A stretch of 64,000 nt of DNA from NCBI RefSeq assembly GCF_008831285.2, contig NC_045142.1, forward strand, positions 24,503,876 to 24,567,875. Reading direction: 5' to 3'. The position numbers and the translations under genes were made by a program. This document shows, one piece after another, positions 28,201-40,511 of the stretch. Each line of letters opens with the position of its first letter. The stretch's first letter is position 1. This DNA comes from Nymphaea colorata (taxonomy: Eukaryota > Streptophyta > Magnoliopsida > Nymphaeales > Nymphaeaceae). The notes beneath the pieces are model-generated. The model ran no database searches. It saw only the letters and a list, made by a program, of their open reading frames with translations, and was not told where the DNA came from.

Positions 28201-31200
28201 CAGTCAAAATGGAGATGATGAGAGAAGCCAACAATCCTGAACCTAACTAAAAGGACATAAAAGACAATATCAGTGTGTGTCAAAAACTACTCAAAAGTTT
28301 AAAAAAATATGGGACTACAGATTAAACGGTACCTGAATCTGTAGCAAGAGCTTCAGTGAGTTGCCCACGTATGATGAGATCATGCAACGATCAATAAGCT
28401 TGAAGGTTTTGGTATCAGATTCAAGTACTCGCATGCACTTCTGTAGTATACAGAGGATCAGTGGACCAAAGTCAGGAGTATCTGTAACGCAAGTACAACA
28501 ACTAAATATCCATAAAATAGTATTATTTCAGCTACATGAGGAAAATTAACAAAGTAAAAAATGCCAATAAGAAGAAAATACACATAGCAAAAGATGCAGA
28601 ACTGTGAGAATAACAACAGAAAATAAAAAATAAAAATAAAACTCGTAAGGAACCCAATAATTAGGTTAAACAACATCATCAGAGAAGGAAAAGCCATGTA
28701 GACAAGTAACAATTCTTTAGCTACAATCAGCCATAACAATGTTGTAAAAAGTGTATGGTAAGCGGTATCGATCTGGCTTTAAGATACGCTGTATCGTAAA
28801 ATATCGTAACGTATCGTATTTTTTAAAAAAAATAATAATCAGAAAAAATAGAAAAAATGTTGAAAAAATCATAAAAAATCAGTAAAAATTAACATATCGT
28901 AACTGTATCACTGTACGATACAGGTGGTGTATCGTATCACATTTTTTAAATGCGACGATACGGTCTCGTATCGTACGATACGTACAACACTGAGCCATAA
29001 AGCAGTTATGGCAACGTCTGCATATGTTTCTTTTGTTTCATCAAATTAAGCAAGCTACACATACTCACATAGATACTTAATGCATGTTCTTCTCTATTTT
29101 TGTTTGGTAAAGGTGGAACATAATGGATGCTATGAACTTGAACTGAGAAAAAAGAAAAAGACACTTGGCATGTTATTGCATCTCTAACACTTGCAATAAC
29201 TCACCTATTAGTCACTTTGTAGTTTCTAGCAATGTCTTAGACATTCATCCCTGCAATATATTGCCTTCCATCAACAGAATGGTGCACTATTGCATGATTT
29301 CCATGAATTTGGCTGTTACTTGCAAGCTTAACTAATGAAAATAATTACAACAAAGTAGCTAATTAGTAAAATAGCAAAAAACAATTCCAATGTAAAATTT
29401 TCTTTTATTTAACCACCCATTTTTTGTAATGCTTTTAATTCAAGTAGGTAAATGAAACCTTTGGAATTGCACATTTGTTACTCTGCCAAAAGTTAAGCAT
29501 CTTTTGCATTAGCCAATAGATTAAGTATCCAGAGGACATAAAGGTCCCAAGAAACGATCTATTAGGACAATGATTTCCCTAAAATCAACACAAATTATAT
29601 AAATTCCCTTCTGAAAGTGGTGAATTATGTCCCTAGCTTCACTAGCTAGTGGTTTGAACTTTGAACCATAGAACGACTTATTGTTCTTATATTATGCAGA
29701 CAAACCACCTCGCTTAAGGCTTCGAACACTCAGTTTGTAGGTTCAGTTGCACAAAGAGGTAGGCAGGTGAGAATAAGAGCAAACCTAATAAAATATAATT
29801 CTTTCAACTCAATTTAAGCAAAATTAAAGTTTTTCTTTGCACAATTTGATCCTGAGAACAGCAAGACATGGATAATTGGTGTTGGGCAGTTTAAGTTACA
29901 AATGTTAAAGGCATTTAGATGGTGTTTTCCAACTGTGAGGAATTTCTGGACATCAAAAAATGAGGGTTGACGTGTAAGATATCCACTTATAATTCAAGCA
30001 ACATGGTACGGAGAAGCAATTCTCAATATAAATGGCACCAACTTTAAGAATAATACTTCATATTAAACAAGATAAAATTTTGATATCCCCAACTTCACTT
30101 CCAACAGGTTAATGGAAAGGAGAATAACTCAATCACGGTTGTGATTATCCGTTTAAGCACAGACCGAAGATACAAGAAGACAAATGCATTTTGGTCCAAC
30201 AGTTGAAAGCATAGATAGAGATATTCACTAATGAAAGTAACGGTCACAATAAAAGACAAAGTAATAGAGCTTCAGTTTCATACAATATCTAATATACCTT
30301 CAGAAGAAGTGATGTTTTCAAGATTATCACATAATTGATGAAGATACTTGTGTAAGTTGTTCCCAACAGTAGAGACTGCATCACAGAAAAATGGTACCAG
30401 AACCGCTGTCATGCTTTCAAGAGTATCAGATGGTGAGCTGCTTGCAGAACCTCTGCCACTGACATATGCAGGAAGAGACATGAACCACGACTCAATTTCC
30501 GACACATTCCCATCAAAGGCACCTGTGCTCAACATTGCCTCCCGAGCCAAAACACAAGCCTGATTTCTAATCCCTGCTGTTGGTGAATACAGCATCAGCT
30601 TAATCAAAGGTTGCAAATGCTTGTATCTTAACTCATGTCCTTTGGTGGCAGTCCTGCTTCTAGGATATTGCTGAACGTACTCCAATAATAATGACAAAAG
30701 GGACTGCACCTGGCAGGTGCTCAATGTCATTGGATCACTGGGAAGAATCTTAAAAAAATCATATGATCCCTCAACTAATGAATCAGGGATCGTTCTCTGC
30801 AAAAGCAACATTACGTTTATTAAAAGCGTCAACAAGTCCATGCACATAAAATATTCAGAAGATTTAGACCCTAATACAGATATTAGTTTATGAATTTACA
30901 ATTCACAACAAGAGGAAATTTTACAGTGGAACCATCAGATGTCCTTTGTCTTTCTCAAAACAATCCAGACAAGAATCTCTAAGATGATAATGTAAAAATC
31001 CACATGGCTGGGAAATGTTGGATGCCAAACTTTGAACACTACTTGTTATTTTCTAACATTCTAAAACAAAATATCAATATGCACTTAGGTAGGACCGTAA
31101 TGACTAGATTATGTTTTTAAAAATTTGTGAATGTATGAGGTTGGATTGAAGATGGATTGTGACTAATGATCAAATTGCATTTATATATGTAAAAAGCTCT

Positions 31201-34189
31201 TTTTATGAATCATTTATCATCATAACCTTCAATAATTGAAGGCTGAAAAGTTTTCACCTATATATACACAAACCTTTTTCTTTAAAAAGTATACAATAAG
31301 GAACCTATGCACAAAATTGGTTGACATGGACTTCAGATTACTTGTTCTGGCTCCTGGGTAGCAACCAAACTATTGCATGTAAAAGCATATTTTGTTGATG
31401 TAAAGTAACCAAATGGATCTGCTATGAGGCATGTGAACAAAAAATGAGATGGTTAGTGGATTGAAGTCCACAAGAAAGGAGTTTAGTTTGATGCACAAGG
31501 TCGCAGAACTCTAATTTGAACTCGTTTATCATTCTAAATGAGCACTAATTTTTATTTGAGAAAGAGAAGAGAAAAGAGCACAGCCACAGTAAAGAATGCC
31601 AACTTGAAAATGGAAAAAAAAAAATGCACATTACCCAACCTAAATTTCTCACTCATTTAAGGGAGCAACTTTTTTAGTGCAAGGCCTTACCATATAAAGA
31701 GTAACTGCATCAAGCAGCTTAGAATGAAAATAACTTTCAATATTCCATGGTTCATCACCAAAAAATGACAAATCGTCAAGAGACCAGATCCAGGCAATCA
31801 TAGAAGTATTTTGCATTTCATCTGCATCTTCTTTGGGATGTGTATCATCAACTATCCCATATTCCCCAGATTGAGACACTCTGACTTCACTTGCAATCCC
31901 ACTAATAAAGATGTCAACATCTTCGCTAGCCTTGTTGGACTTGGATCTCTTGGCAGCCTTACTAGTTTCATGTGAAGTAGTCAATTCCTTTCTTTTTAAG
32001 GGTTTTCTTGTGAATGCCTGGCTACAGCTCAATGAAGATAATAACTTCAAAAGAACTTGAGGATCCGGCAGGATGGCTCTAAATTCATCTTGCAATCCTT
32101 GTCTAAAAGATGACCATCTTTGAAGCAGCGAGCCATCTGCCTTTATGTTGGCAGATGATGATGTAGATAGATATTCATCAATTTTTGGAAAAGCGCCAGA
32201 ACCTGAAAAACCAATTATTTTTGGGAAACCTTCACTATCTTTTACTTGACTGGGCACTCTGCCTTTCGTACTACCTGCATCTCGCCTGCTTGTTGTGCTG
32301 CCAATTTTGATATTTATGGCAGCTATTATGTTATCCATTGACTTCAACGCCTCGAGCAGAATTCTCAGTGAACCATGTCTCACCAAAACATTCGAATGGA
32401 GTAAACCCCTGTTAATAACTAGACGAGTCAATGGAGAAGGCAAAATGCACTTCAATATGGTTTGCATTCCAGAGCTATCCAAGTTCGGCGGCTCAATCCG
32501 TAGGGGAATGGACGAAAACAAGCAGGTACCCACATTTACAGCAGAAACTAAATCTGAAGCAAGCAATATAGACGAGAACCTGCAAGTGCACGTTGCATGT
32601 TAGGAGTGAAATAGCAATTTGACACGACCGCTGTAAAGAAAAACCCATCAAGAGTTAAGCTTATCGTATAAGGCAACAAAAAAGCCAAAGTTTGTGGAAA
32701 CCAGTAAATGCGAAGAAGAAGAAGATATAAACTCAAACCAATGAGGAGATGGGCGTGGCTCCAAATTATACGGAAAAGAGTCCATGTATAATGCAGCTAT
32801 AGATGGTCTTCCGCCAACTATAGCTAATAGTAGGTCTTTATGATACGCAACCTCCAACGGCCTTAACCTCAGCATCAAACGAAGGAGACGCCCTGGATTA
32901 CCCTTCAATGTGCTTCTACCAGCCAAACGTCCTGGCTTAGTTAAATTATCACTGGATTCTGGCATTAATCCATGAGAAGGATCGGTACAAACCATCATGA
33001 GCGTCCTGTGAGCAGCCTCTGCAGCATCCCCACCATCTGGGTTGCCTGAAATATCACTCAACTGCTCGAGAGTAGCGTCGCCTAAAAGCACACTCTGAAG
33101 ACTCGGCGGAACCAACGACTCTGCAGAAAGAACCTTGTTCTGCAACGTACAAAGAACGAAGCTGATTGTTTTGTCATCGTCTCTGCTGAGACTATGTAGC
33201 ACTCCAGCACATAGCTCCCTCTTCTGAAGAACCCACCGCAATGCCCTAGGATCACTAGCTTGCAGGAACGCCATTGCAAATTCAATAAACGCCGGTCTAG
33301 TAGATGGTTTCTTCTTTTTTTCCTCCTTCTTGGCTTTAGTCCCCATCTTCCTAGGCTTAGTTTCTGCGAGCTCCACAAAAGCCTTCATCGAAAAATCGAA
33401 TTTCCTGACAACTTCATGAGCGAAACCAGGTCCTCGCCTAACAACAGCAGCCATGAGCGATAATGCAGCTTTTCTCCGGCTTGTTTCCTTACTGCTAAGC
33501 GCCCCATAAACATCATCCAACTTATCTTCCACGATGCTGCGAGCGAATTTGTCAAGTTTCTTCCTTATCGCATGCCTCGACTTCGCGGCAGGATCAATCG
33601 TGATGCCACCCCCTCTCGATCCAGCAGACTCAACGAGCGTCTCCTTACCTCCGGGATGTTCCAAGATCGTGGCGATTAACAACCAAACGCGGGTTAGGGC
33701 CGATTTTTCCCTCTGCAACTTCCAAGCATCCCAGAGTTCCTGGCACGAGGGCGATGCCTGAACGTACTGGCGAAGAAACTCCTCACCGGATGCGCCGCGA
33801 AGCAGTCGAACGAACTCCTTCGAAGCATCGATCACGATCTTCGGCTCCTCGAAACACAGGTTCCTTAGAACTTCCTTCAATTTGTCCTCGTGAACCACCG
33901 TGACTAAAGAATCCAAGGGCTTGTCCTCCATATCGCCGTCGCTATCATCTGTATCTGAAAACGAATGCAAAAAATAACAAAACAAACAAACAAACACATA
34001 ACAAGGCAATGATCCGGAAGCCAAAGAACGCGATTCAGTTTGATTTTCTCGAGTTTAACATGGTGCTTGATTAAAAAGAGCACCTTTCCGTTTATCCTCC
34101 TCCTCCAAATAAGCGTTCCAGTGCTCTTCGTCTGTCTGGACCGCTACATCGCCTTCCGGGAGCGATAGCTCCACCACCTCCGTCTCCAT
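19264..34189 (-). CDS. URB1: URB1/Npa1-type nucleolar pre-ribosomal-associated protein, 14 exons, complete
   Basis: Exons (coding): 34189-34084, 33954-32739, 32579-31691, 30796-30298, 28481-28333, 28246-24752, 24587-24378, 22936-22733, 22656-22453, 21461-21303, 20901-20548, 20376-19947, 19633-19534, 19459-19264. All introns are GT-AG and every join keeps frame; total 8,211 bp, about 2,736 residues. The N-terminal third (about residues 60-440) is the Npa1 helical-repeat region, with a lysine cluster TKAKKEEKKKK. A second basic patch, KPLKRKELTT to AAKRSKSNK, lies at about 633-665 and is a likely nuclear signal. The C-terminal URB1 domain starts near residue 1997 (LLLSGYGATMNEIDL) and continues through SYDPDFILRFSIHGLS in exon 7. 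Family role: 60S pre-rRNA processing in the nucleolus as part of early pre-ribosomes; the Arabidopsis homologue At4g27010 is known as EMB2788, so the gene is probably essential. The exon 6 acceptor is TTTTAG at 28247, chosen because the alternative CAG ten bases on breaks frame. An in-frame ATG at 34381 could add 64 residues. Confidence 0.92.
23583..23840. mobile_element. Possible MITE in URB1 intron 7
   Basis: An A/T-rich insert contains two tandem copies of a roughly 40-bp block with AATTTTTATTTACAAAAT, flanked by GATAC-rich edges (GCTGATACAATAC on the left, AGATACGGTGTTCATAG and GTTGATACCA on the right). The style resembles the element at 28738-28993, but the ends are not clearly inverted. 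Confidence 0.3.
28738..28993. mobile_element. GTATCG-rich MITE in URB1 intron 4
   Basis: It starts AATGTTGTAAAAAG and ends CGTACAACACT, an inverted pair, with repeated GTATCGTA / TACGATAC words in both halves and an A/T-rich centre. The body reads the same in outline on both strands. It sits mid-intron, away from splice signals. Confidence 0.6.
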
Positions 34190-36332
34190 GGAAGCACAGC
34201 CTCTCTCTCTCTCTCTCTCTCTTTTATTGAAGCGGCGTTTAGGGTGCCAACCGGCAAGAACGCCGGCGGGCCGGCGGCGACTCTTAAGCACTAGAAACAG
34301 AAAAGCGTCGGTCGGAAGTAGGATGGCGGCACATCCCCCATCTCTGTGCTCAAATATGGAAAAGGGCGGCAGCTTCTCCACCCCGCACTCCCTCCAATTA
34401 TAGGTCTACGAGGAAGCGCGCTTCCACTTCCCCCGAAATGGAGGTATTTCAAAATACGTCCCTGATTTATGGACAATTTACATAACAGTCAGTGACTTAC
34501 TAGAATTGACAGATTCGGGCTCTTAGTCAGTTATTTGAATCGATAGAATAAACCTCATAACTTGCACTTTTTATACAACTTTGCTTTTATTATTTTATTT
34601 TGTAAGAAGACAAGCCGAAAGTTAAATTGTATAAGAAAAGAGACAAAATTGACCTTCCTGATTTATTACCTGTGCGTTATGCAATATATGCTACTTTAAA
34701 ATTAAATAAAATCTGAATTTAGGCATGCATTTGTTGTATTGCTAAATGTTGAACATGTTTCTTTACTTTTTTTTTTTTTCAATTTCGTCGTATAATGAAT
34801 AAAAAATAGTTTATATGCTAGGGCGAAAGAGGGGAAGGCGTATTCCTTTGCCTCATGTATGTCCATAAATATAAATCATCTATAGATAGCGTTATGAATT
34901 ATATGCAAATCTCTCATGTATTTAATTAAAAATTGCTGAATTATATAACTCGTAATTGTATGTTTAGGCTCTGGCATATTTAGTTTTCCATTAACTTATA
35001 TAATTTTCTAGGATACACACATAATACTCATAGAATGTTGATGTTGTTGAATTATTTTTAAGGTGTCATTTGGCAGTTGAAATATTTTATAAATGTTTCA
35101 TGAATTTACCTTGAAGACTGGCGTAATATTTGAAAAAATAGTTTCTACAAATGGAAGTACTTGAATCAAAAACTAAAACAATGGAAAGTAGAATTTAGAA
35201 AATATTGAAAAACGATAAAAAAGGAAAAATGGGCAGGCTTTTTTAATTTTGGTTAAAAGATTGGATGATTTGTCCCATTTAATGTAAATACTAAACAAAA
35301 CTAGTTTTAACAAATTTAAATATTTGGATGCAAGTCCTTTTTAAAAAAATGAAAACTTGCTTAAGAAAAATTTGATAATAAAAAACAAAAACTTGGGCAG
35401 GCTTTTTGGATATTGGACAAAGGTGAGACCATAGACCGACATAATTATAGACATAATATTATTTGCCTTATTTTCAAGGTTTGCCAAATTGAAAAACAAA
35501 AGTTTGAGAAGATATATTTGCAACCAAGAGGCCATGTGGGTGCAAAACCAGCAAATTTTATTTGTGGAAAATTTCAACTTTCTATGTTCTCAAGAGACAT
35601 GGTTCTTTATTTTTTAAAAAAGGTATATTGGGACATCTTGAAAATATGTACATTACTCTTGCAATGAAAACTTCAAAATTTGGAACAAAAATAAAAAATA
35701 AATGTGAAGAAGGCAAACAAATAAAATATATATATTAGCACGTATTTAATATCGAGTAGTAAACTCTAATTTCCTTGTATATAGAACTTAGATTTTAACT
35801 TCAACTTTAGGGTTTCTTTATTACTCCGGATTGAAATCCATGGATCTCATGTGGATATAATGTGACATGCTTTTGCTCATGTGGCAAAAGACTAATGGTA
35901 GAATTAATGGTTCATCAAACTAAGGCTATCAAACAGGTCCCTAGGTTTCAGGACTACAAATGGAGCAAAGATAAGCAATTACTGTTAATGGAGCAAAGAT
36001 AAGCAATTACTGTTTAAGATTCACAAAAATTTACTTGGATCTTGGTAAAAAAATAAGTTGGGTTTTGATTACTAACTGGACTTGATTGTGCCAAGCTGTT
36101 TTACAACTGGACTTAAAATTAATTTGATATCTAATTAAGATTCAATAAAGAATATCCATTTCAATTACCTATAAACATTGAATCATATGCTAGTCTAATT
36201 TGAGTCCAGTTTTTTTGGAAGTGAGATCCAAAACTGCATTTAATTATGAATAGTATCACAAAAAAAATCACTAGTTCGAATTCAGTTCAGGATGGATTTA
36301 ACCTCAATTTTGACCTTCATTGCATATATAAT
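34190..36332. other. URB1 promoter side and AT-rich spacer
   Basis: The first about 250 bp upstream of URB1 are GC-richer and probably hold the promoter and leader; no TATA box is obvious. The rest is AT-rich, with a 30-bp tandem duplication near 35955-36014 (unit AATGGAGCAAAGATAAGC...). No gene is seen. Confidence 0.45.
34198..34222. repeat. (CT)n run just upstream of the URB1 ATG
   Basis: About 22 bp of CT lie within 35 bp of the URB1 start; on the coding strand it is a GA-repeat leader. It is in frame with the URB1 ORF, where it would read Arg-Glu repeats if translation began at the upstream ATG at 34381. Confidence 0.85.
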
Positions 36333-36460
36333 TAAGTCTAGGCACCGGACGGGACTGGGTGGGCCTGATAATATTTTTTTAATATTTATTTTATTAAATT
36401 TATGTATAATTATAATATTTTATTATGATTAATTATATTTATATATTATTTTATACTAAA

Positions 36461-36491
<31 letters not shown>

Positions 36492-36581
36492 AATCGAGTT
36501 GGGCTCAGAATTGTGTTTTGGGTGTCGGGTCTGGCCCGAACCAGTCCTTATCGGGCTAGGCTGGGTCGATGCCCAGGCTTA
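36333..36581. mobile_element. hAT-type MITE with perfect 8-bp target-site duplication
   Basis: The 249-bp element begins TAAGTCTAGGCACCGG and ends CGATGCCCAGGCTTA, an inverted terminal pair. It is flanked on both sides by the identical octamer TATATAAT (36325-36332 and 36582-36589). GC-rich ends surround an A/T-rich core. The 8-bp duplication and short ends point to the hAT superfamily. Relatives occur at 41849-42126, near 46690-47040, and at 62908-63431. Confidence 0.85.
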
Positions 36582-36974
36582 TATATAATAGGTTTATCTC
36601 ATGCCTCATTATGGACATTGAGTAAGAACTTTTCTAGCATTAATATAGTACTATTAATAAGACCCAACGTCCTTTAGATATCCAAGTTTTGTAATTATGT
36701 TTTTGCTAAGTTGCACTTTCTTTTAAAGTTGGGCATCAGGCCGGCACAAGGCTCCACAAAATTGGGCTCGAGCTGAGCTGGCCCAAACCAAGCCCACTTA
36801 GTTTTCGGGTCAGGCACAGCCATCAACTTCATACGTGTCTATCTGGTTCGATGTTCACCAATATTTGAAACTCGTAATGCTTCACACATCTCAGAAACCC
36901 TTAGGGATGTGTCAAGTGTTTTAAGGGTGTCACTTGTGATACATGAAAAGTTTATAAGAATGTTATCCTTAAGA

Positions 36975-37920
36975 GGGCGTTTGTTATGCCAGAAAAATAC
37001 TATTCACGGAGAAAAAAATTGAGAAAGAGAGAGTAGATTGTGTTGAAGTTTACTGCAGTTGTTTTTGTTCCTATCTTATTTACTTTGTTTTTTTTTTTCG
37101 TTACTGTAGTACCTATGGAAGGTTCAAGCTCAAGAAATGATAGTCTTGTCTGGACTGATGATTAACTAGATCATCTTATAAATCTTTTAGTTGAGCAATC
37201 AAGACTACCTGGCATGAAGTCAGACGCCAATTTAAAACCAAAAGTGTATAAGGCAATTGAACTACAAATGATAGAAATGTTTGGCCCAGAATTCAAAGTC
37301 GAAAAAATAAAAAAACAAGTTGAAGAGTACGAATTACAATGTCTGCAGACAAATTTTGTCAACAAGTGGGTTTGGTTGGGACCCAACAAACCATAACGTA
37401 TATGTTGAAAATGCAGTTTGGACCAACTACATTCATGAATATGGTTCTTGTATTTATGAATTGTGCGTAGATTGCAATATCTGCAAACAAACAAGCTGAT
37501 ATATATCAAATGAATATGGTTCATGTATTTATGAATTGTGCATAGATGTTGATTAAAACATTTGAGAATGTTTGTATTTATAGTATTTTGATGCGTTGAT
37601 ATGTTCTTCAAACTTTACTGCAGTTATTTTTGTTTTTGTAGGAAAAAGACTCGCAATTGAGGGTTATTTATGTATTTGGTGTGGTTATTTATCTAATTTT
37701 TGTAAATATGGACAAATGTTTCCTTATTATCAAACTAAGAATTAATTTTCTGGAAATCTGAAAATATATTTCTGTACCATCAAACTCAGAAATATAGACT
37801 TAGAAATATATTTCTGAGTCATCACACACACTTCAAAATTGGAATCGAAAAGATTTTTCCCATTCCATTTTTCCATTTCCTATATTTCTAGAAATATATT
37901 TCCAGGCCATCAAACGGCCC
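36975..37920. mobile_element. Harbinger-like element remnant carrying a Myb/SANT-like fragment
   Basis: The left end is GGGCGTTTGTTATGCCAGAA. The complement of the right end is GGGCCGTTTGATGGCCTGGA, a clear terminal inverted repeat. The pentamer TAAGA lies next to both ends. Inside is a degraded Myb/SANT-like ORF (37115-37396), as carried by PIF/Harbinger transposons, and a duplicated block with TTTACTGCAGTT (near 37052 and 37616) that hints at internal rearrangement. At about 946 bp it is a deletion derivative with no transposase left. Confidence 0.6.
37115..37396 (+). pseudogene. Myb/SANT-like domain fragment, one internal stop
   Basis: From ATG at 37115 the frame reads 16 codons to SLVWTDD, hits TAA at 37163-37165, then continues in the same frame as LDHLINLLVEQSRLPGMKSD and onward to a stop at 37394-37396. 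The pattern W-T-D-x-x-x-x-x-L-I-x-L-L-V-E-Q, then a region with MIEMFGPEFKVEKIKKQVEE, fits the Myb/SANT-like domain found next to Harbinger transposases and in related plant proteins. The one stop and the truncation to under 100 residues mark it as dead. It lies inside the inverted-repeat-bounded element above. Confidence 0.65.
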
Positions 37921-39663
37921 TAAGAGTTTTTAAAAGAGTTATCGGTGATGCACCAAAAATTTTTAAGCGAACCGATTGCAAGTGTTATATACATATCAAA
38001 AGAGGGAAAAAGAGAAAACAAAATAAAAAAAATGTGAAGAGATAAGATATATATATATATATATATATAAGGCCGAGTCGAGCCCCCAATACCTAATTGG
38101 CAACCCTGCAAATTTTTTTTTAATCGGGTCGACTCGGCTATCAAACAACAAGTACAAACACCGCCCATTACGAACTGGGTACGCAACTACCCATCTAGTA
38201 CCCAACCCATTGCCCACCGTTAATGAAAGAAAAACCTCAAATATAATTTCTCTCCTAAATTAAATCTTTTGAGATGTTTGACATGATTTAATTAATGCAA
38301 ATTTTGCATTAGATTTGGTGTTCTTTATGTCATCATTTGCATTTATTTTCCCTTGATAAACGCCTTTTCAGCAAGTAAGCGGTGCCAATCAGATCCAATT
38401 GTCTCCATTTAGTATTTATGTGATTGGATTTGGATCCAACTCAGAGTCATTGATTTTTAATCCAAATTAAAATCAACATTGTAACGCATAAGGGAGGTAT
38501 TATGTCGTGATCAATACTCAATGCTAAAGGTGCTCTGAATAGGCGACGCGTCTTCCTCTTTATTTGTTCGAAATTTCAGGGAGTTCGAATGGTTTGGCCT
38601 GTTCAGTGATACCTTCCACCGTGTTTCAATGGGGACCGAATGTCTGGGACACAAAATCAAGCACCCACTGAGTAAGGCATTTGAGTGGCTTTGTGTTTAC
38701 TTCTCATGTTAGATGTGTTCCTCTGAACGCGGATTTCAGATCCTTGGTGGTTTGAGATCTTAGATCAATGGATTTAATATCAAACCACCTTTCTATTAGA
38801 CTTTAAGTAATTGGTTTTTAACATATAGCATGAATTTAAAATACATGTTATTGAAATCTTCGGTTTGTTTCGTTTAAGATGAGCATCTTCCAAAATACAC
38901 CTTTTTATACAGCATCGAATTTATGATCTGAAACTATGGAACACAACCCTGCTGATAGTTGTAAAAATTTGAGTCAGATTGGAATTAAATCTTAAAATTG
39001 GACTTTAGATTCAGATTCGAATATGATTTTCTTTATTTGTTTTTAAATCAGAATCTGAATTCAAAATATCAAAAAAAAACAAAATATAATTAAGAGTATT
39101 CCCAAAATACACCTTCTATGCAGCATCGAATTTCAAATGCTATTTTTTGTGATAAAATCCAATATTTACTTACTCTGTGGTTCGAGGAAAAAGGAATTTT
39201 AGATCAGCATCGGATCTGACACATCTTGTATTGAATCATGGTTGGTTCTGTGCCAACCAGCTCCGTTTTTTTTTTTTTTTTTTTACATTCACTTTTTATT
39301 TAATCTTTAAGGAAGGAAGCGAAATACCATTTAAATTTTGAAATTCGATAATATCGGAATATGTTCAAAAAGGAAATTGTTTACCAAAATAAATTTCAGA
39401 TAAGCCAAAATTAATGAAAAATTCGCGGTAACTCGAATTTAAAAGGAAAGAAATCAAAGATCTGGTCTGTAGCTGAAATCCAAGGCTCAGATCACGAATC
39501 CACGATCGCGCCAATTTAATTCAAATGAAATAACTTTCCCATTTTTTTCAATTCCAATCATTCCATGATGAGACTAATTTCAAGAAAACCCTTCAACTTT
39601 TATCAACATGACAAATCATCCTCGAGTTTTAAGAAAAAGAGCGTTAATTTAAGTTCATTACTC
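37921..39663. other. AT-rich spacer with TE fragments
   Basis: It contains a short TA tract (about 38047-38070) and a GC-richer fragment at 38070-38220 resembling the GCCC-rich ends of the hAT-like MITEs. No gene is seen. Confidence 0.4.
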
Positions 39664-39918
39664 AAATCTGGCCTAATATCTTCAAGGATATATACAAAAC
39701 AACTCAGATTTGGGAAATCTGGCCTAATATCTTCAAGGGTATATACAAAACAACTCGGATTTGGGAAATCTGGCCTAATATCTTCAAGGGTATATACAAA
39801 ACAACTCAGATTTGGGAAATCTGGCCCAATATCTTCAAGGGTATATACAAAACAACTCAGATTTGAGAAATCTGGCCTAATATCTTCAAGGGTATATACA
39901 AAACAACCCAGATTTGGG
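39664..39918 (+). repeat. 51-bp minisatellite, five copies
   Basis: Five head-to-tail 51-bp units: 39664-39714, 39715-39765, 39766-39816, 39817-39867, 39868-39918. They differ by one to four bases each. Since 51 is a multiple of three, both strands stay open; the plus frame repeats SGLISSRVYTKQLRFGK. The flanking frame (from 39565) resembles no known protein, so I call it a minisatellite, not a gene. Confidence 0.95.
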
Positions 39919-40437
39919 TGAGATCCAGACTTTATCAAACCCAAACTGGATCGAGTGCGAACTCATGTCCAACCAGTATAAGATCCGTTATGTCCTTTTG
40001 CTGTAGTATCATCAAATGTTGGATACAGGTTTGTACCAGAACACAGAAATATCCAAGTTAACATATAATTTTTAGGTGAGCAGGGGTTTGGCAGAGGGTC
40101 GAAACTTTCACTCAACCCATTATTTTCATAGGGTACAATGTCTACTTTCAGTGCCTTGAGATGTTGCTCTCGAAATGCTTCAACTTACACGTCAATAACC
40201 TCACAAAAAAGTTGTTACCATGAGGAATCGCGAGAATAATTGCATACTGGCCTGACCTTGTTTCGACCGTTACACCAAACTCATTTCATATCCCCTTTTT
40301 GAACAAACTTTGTGTTTAATTAGAGCCACCAAATAGAAAAAACAATTAAGCATGTGTGTGTTTTTGTCAATCCTTGAAAATTTAATGGTTCAATTGAAAT
40401 ATCAATTGAAAAGACGTTTTTACCCTTCTTAAACGCT

Positions 40438-40451
40438 TATATATATATATA
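40438..40451 (+). promoter_or_regulatory. TATA box of nsLTP-4
   Basis: An alternating TATATATATATA run about 60-70 bp upstream of the nsLTP-4 ATG, at a typical distance for a short plant leader. Confidence 0.55.
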
Positions 40452-40511
40452 CCTTGTTGTGACCTTCATATCAGAAACACGCACGCACTCGAAGGAATTA
40501 AGAGGAGAAGA

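Noticed and set aside
39664-39918. CRISPR-like array
   Set aside because: Units are contiguous with no spacers, and the genome is a plant nuclear one.
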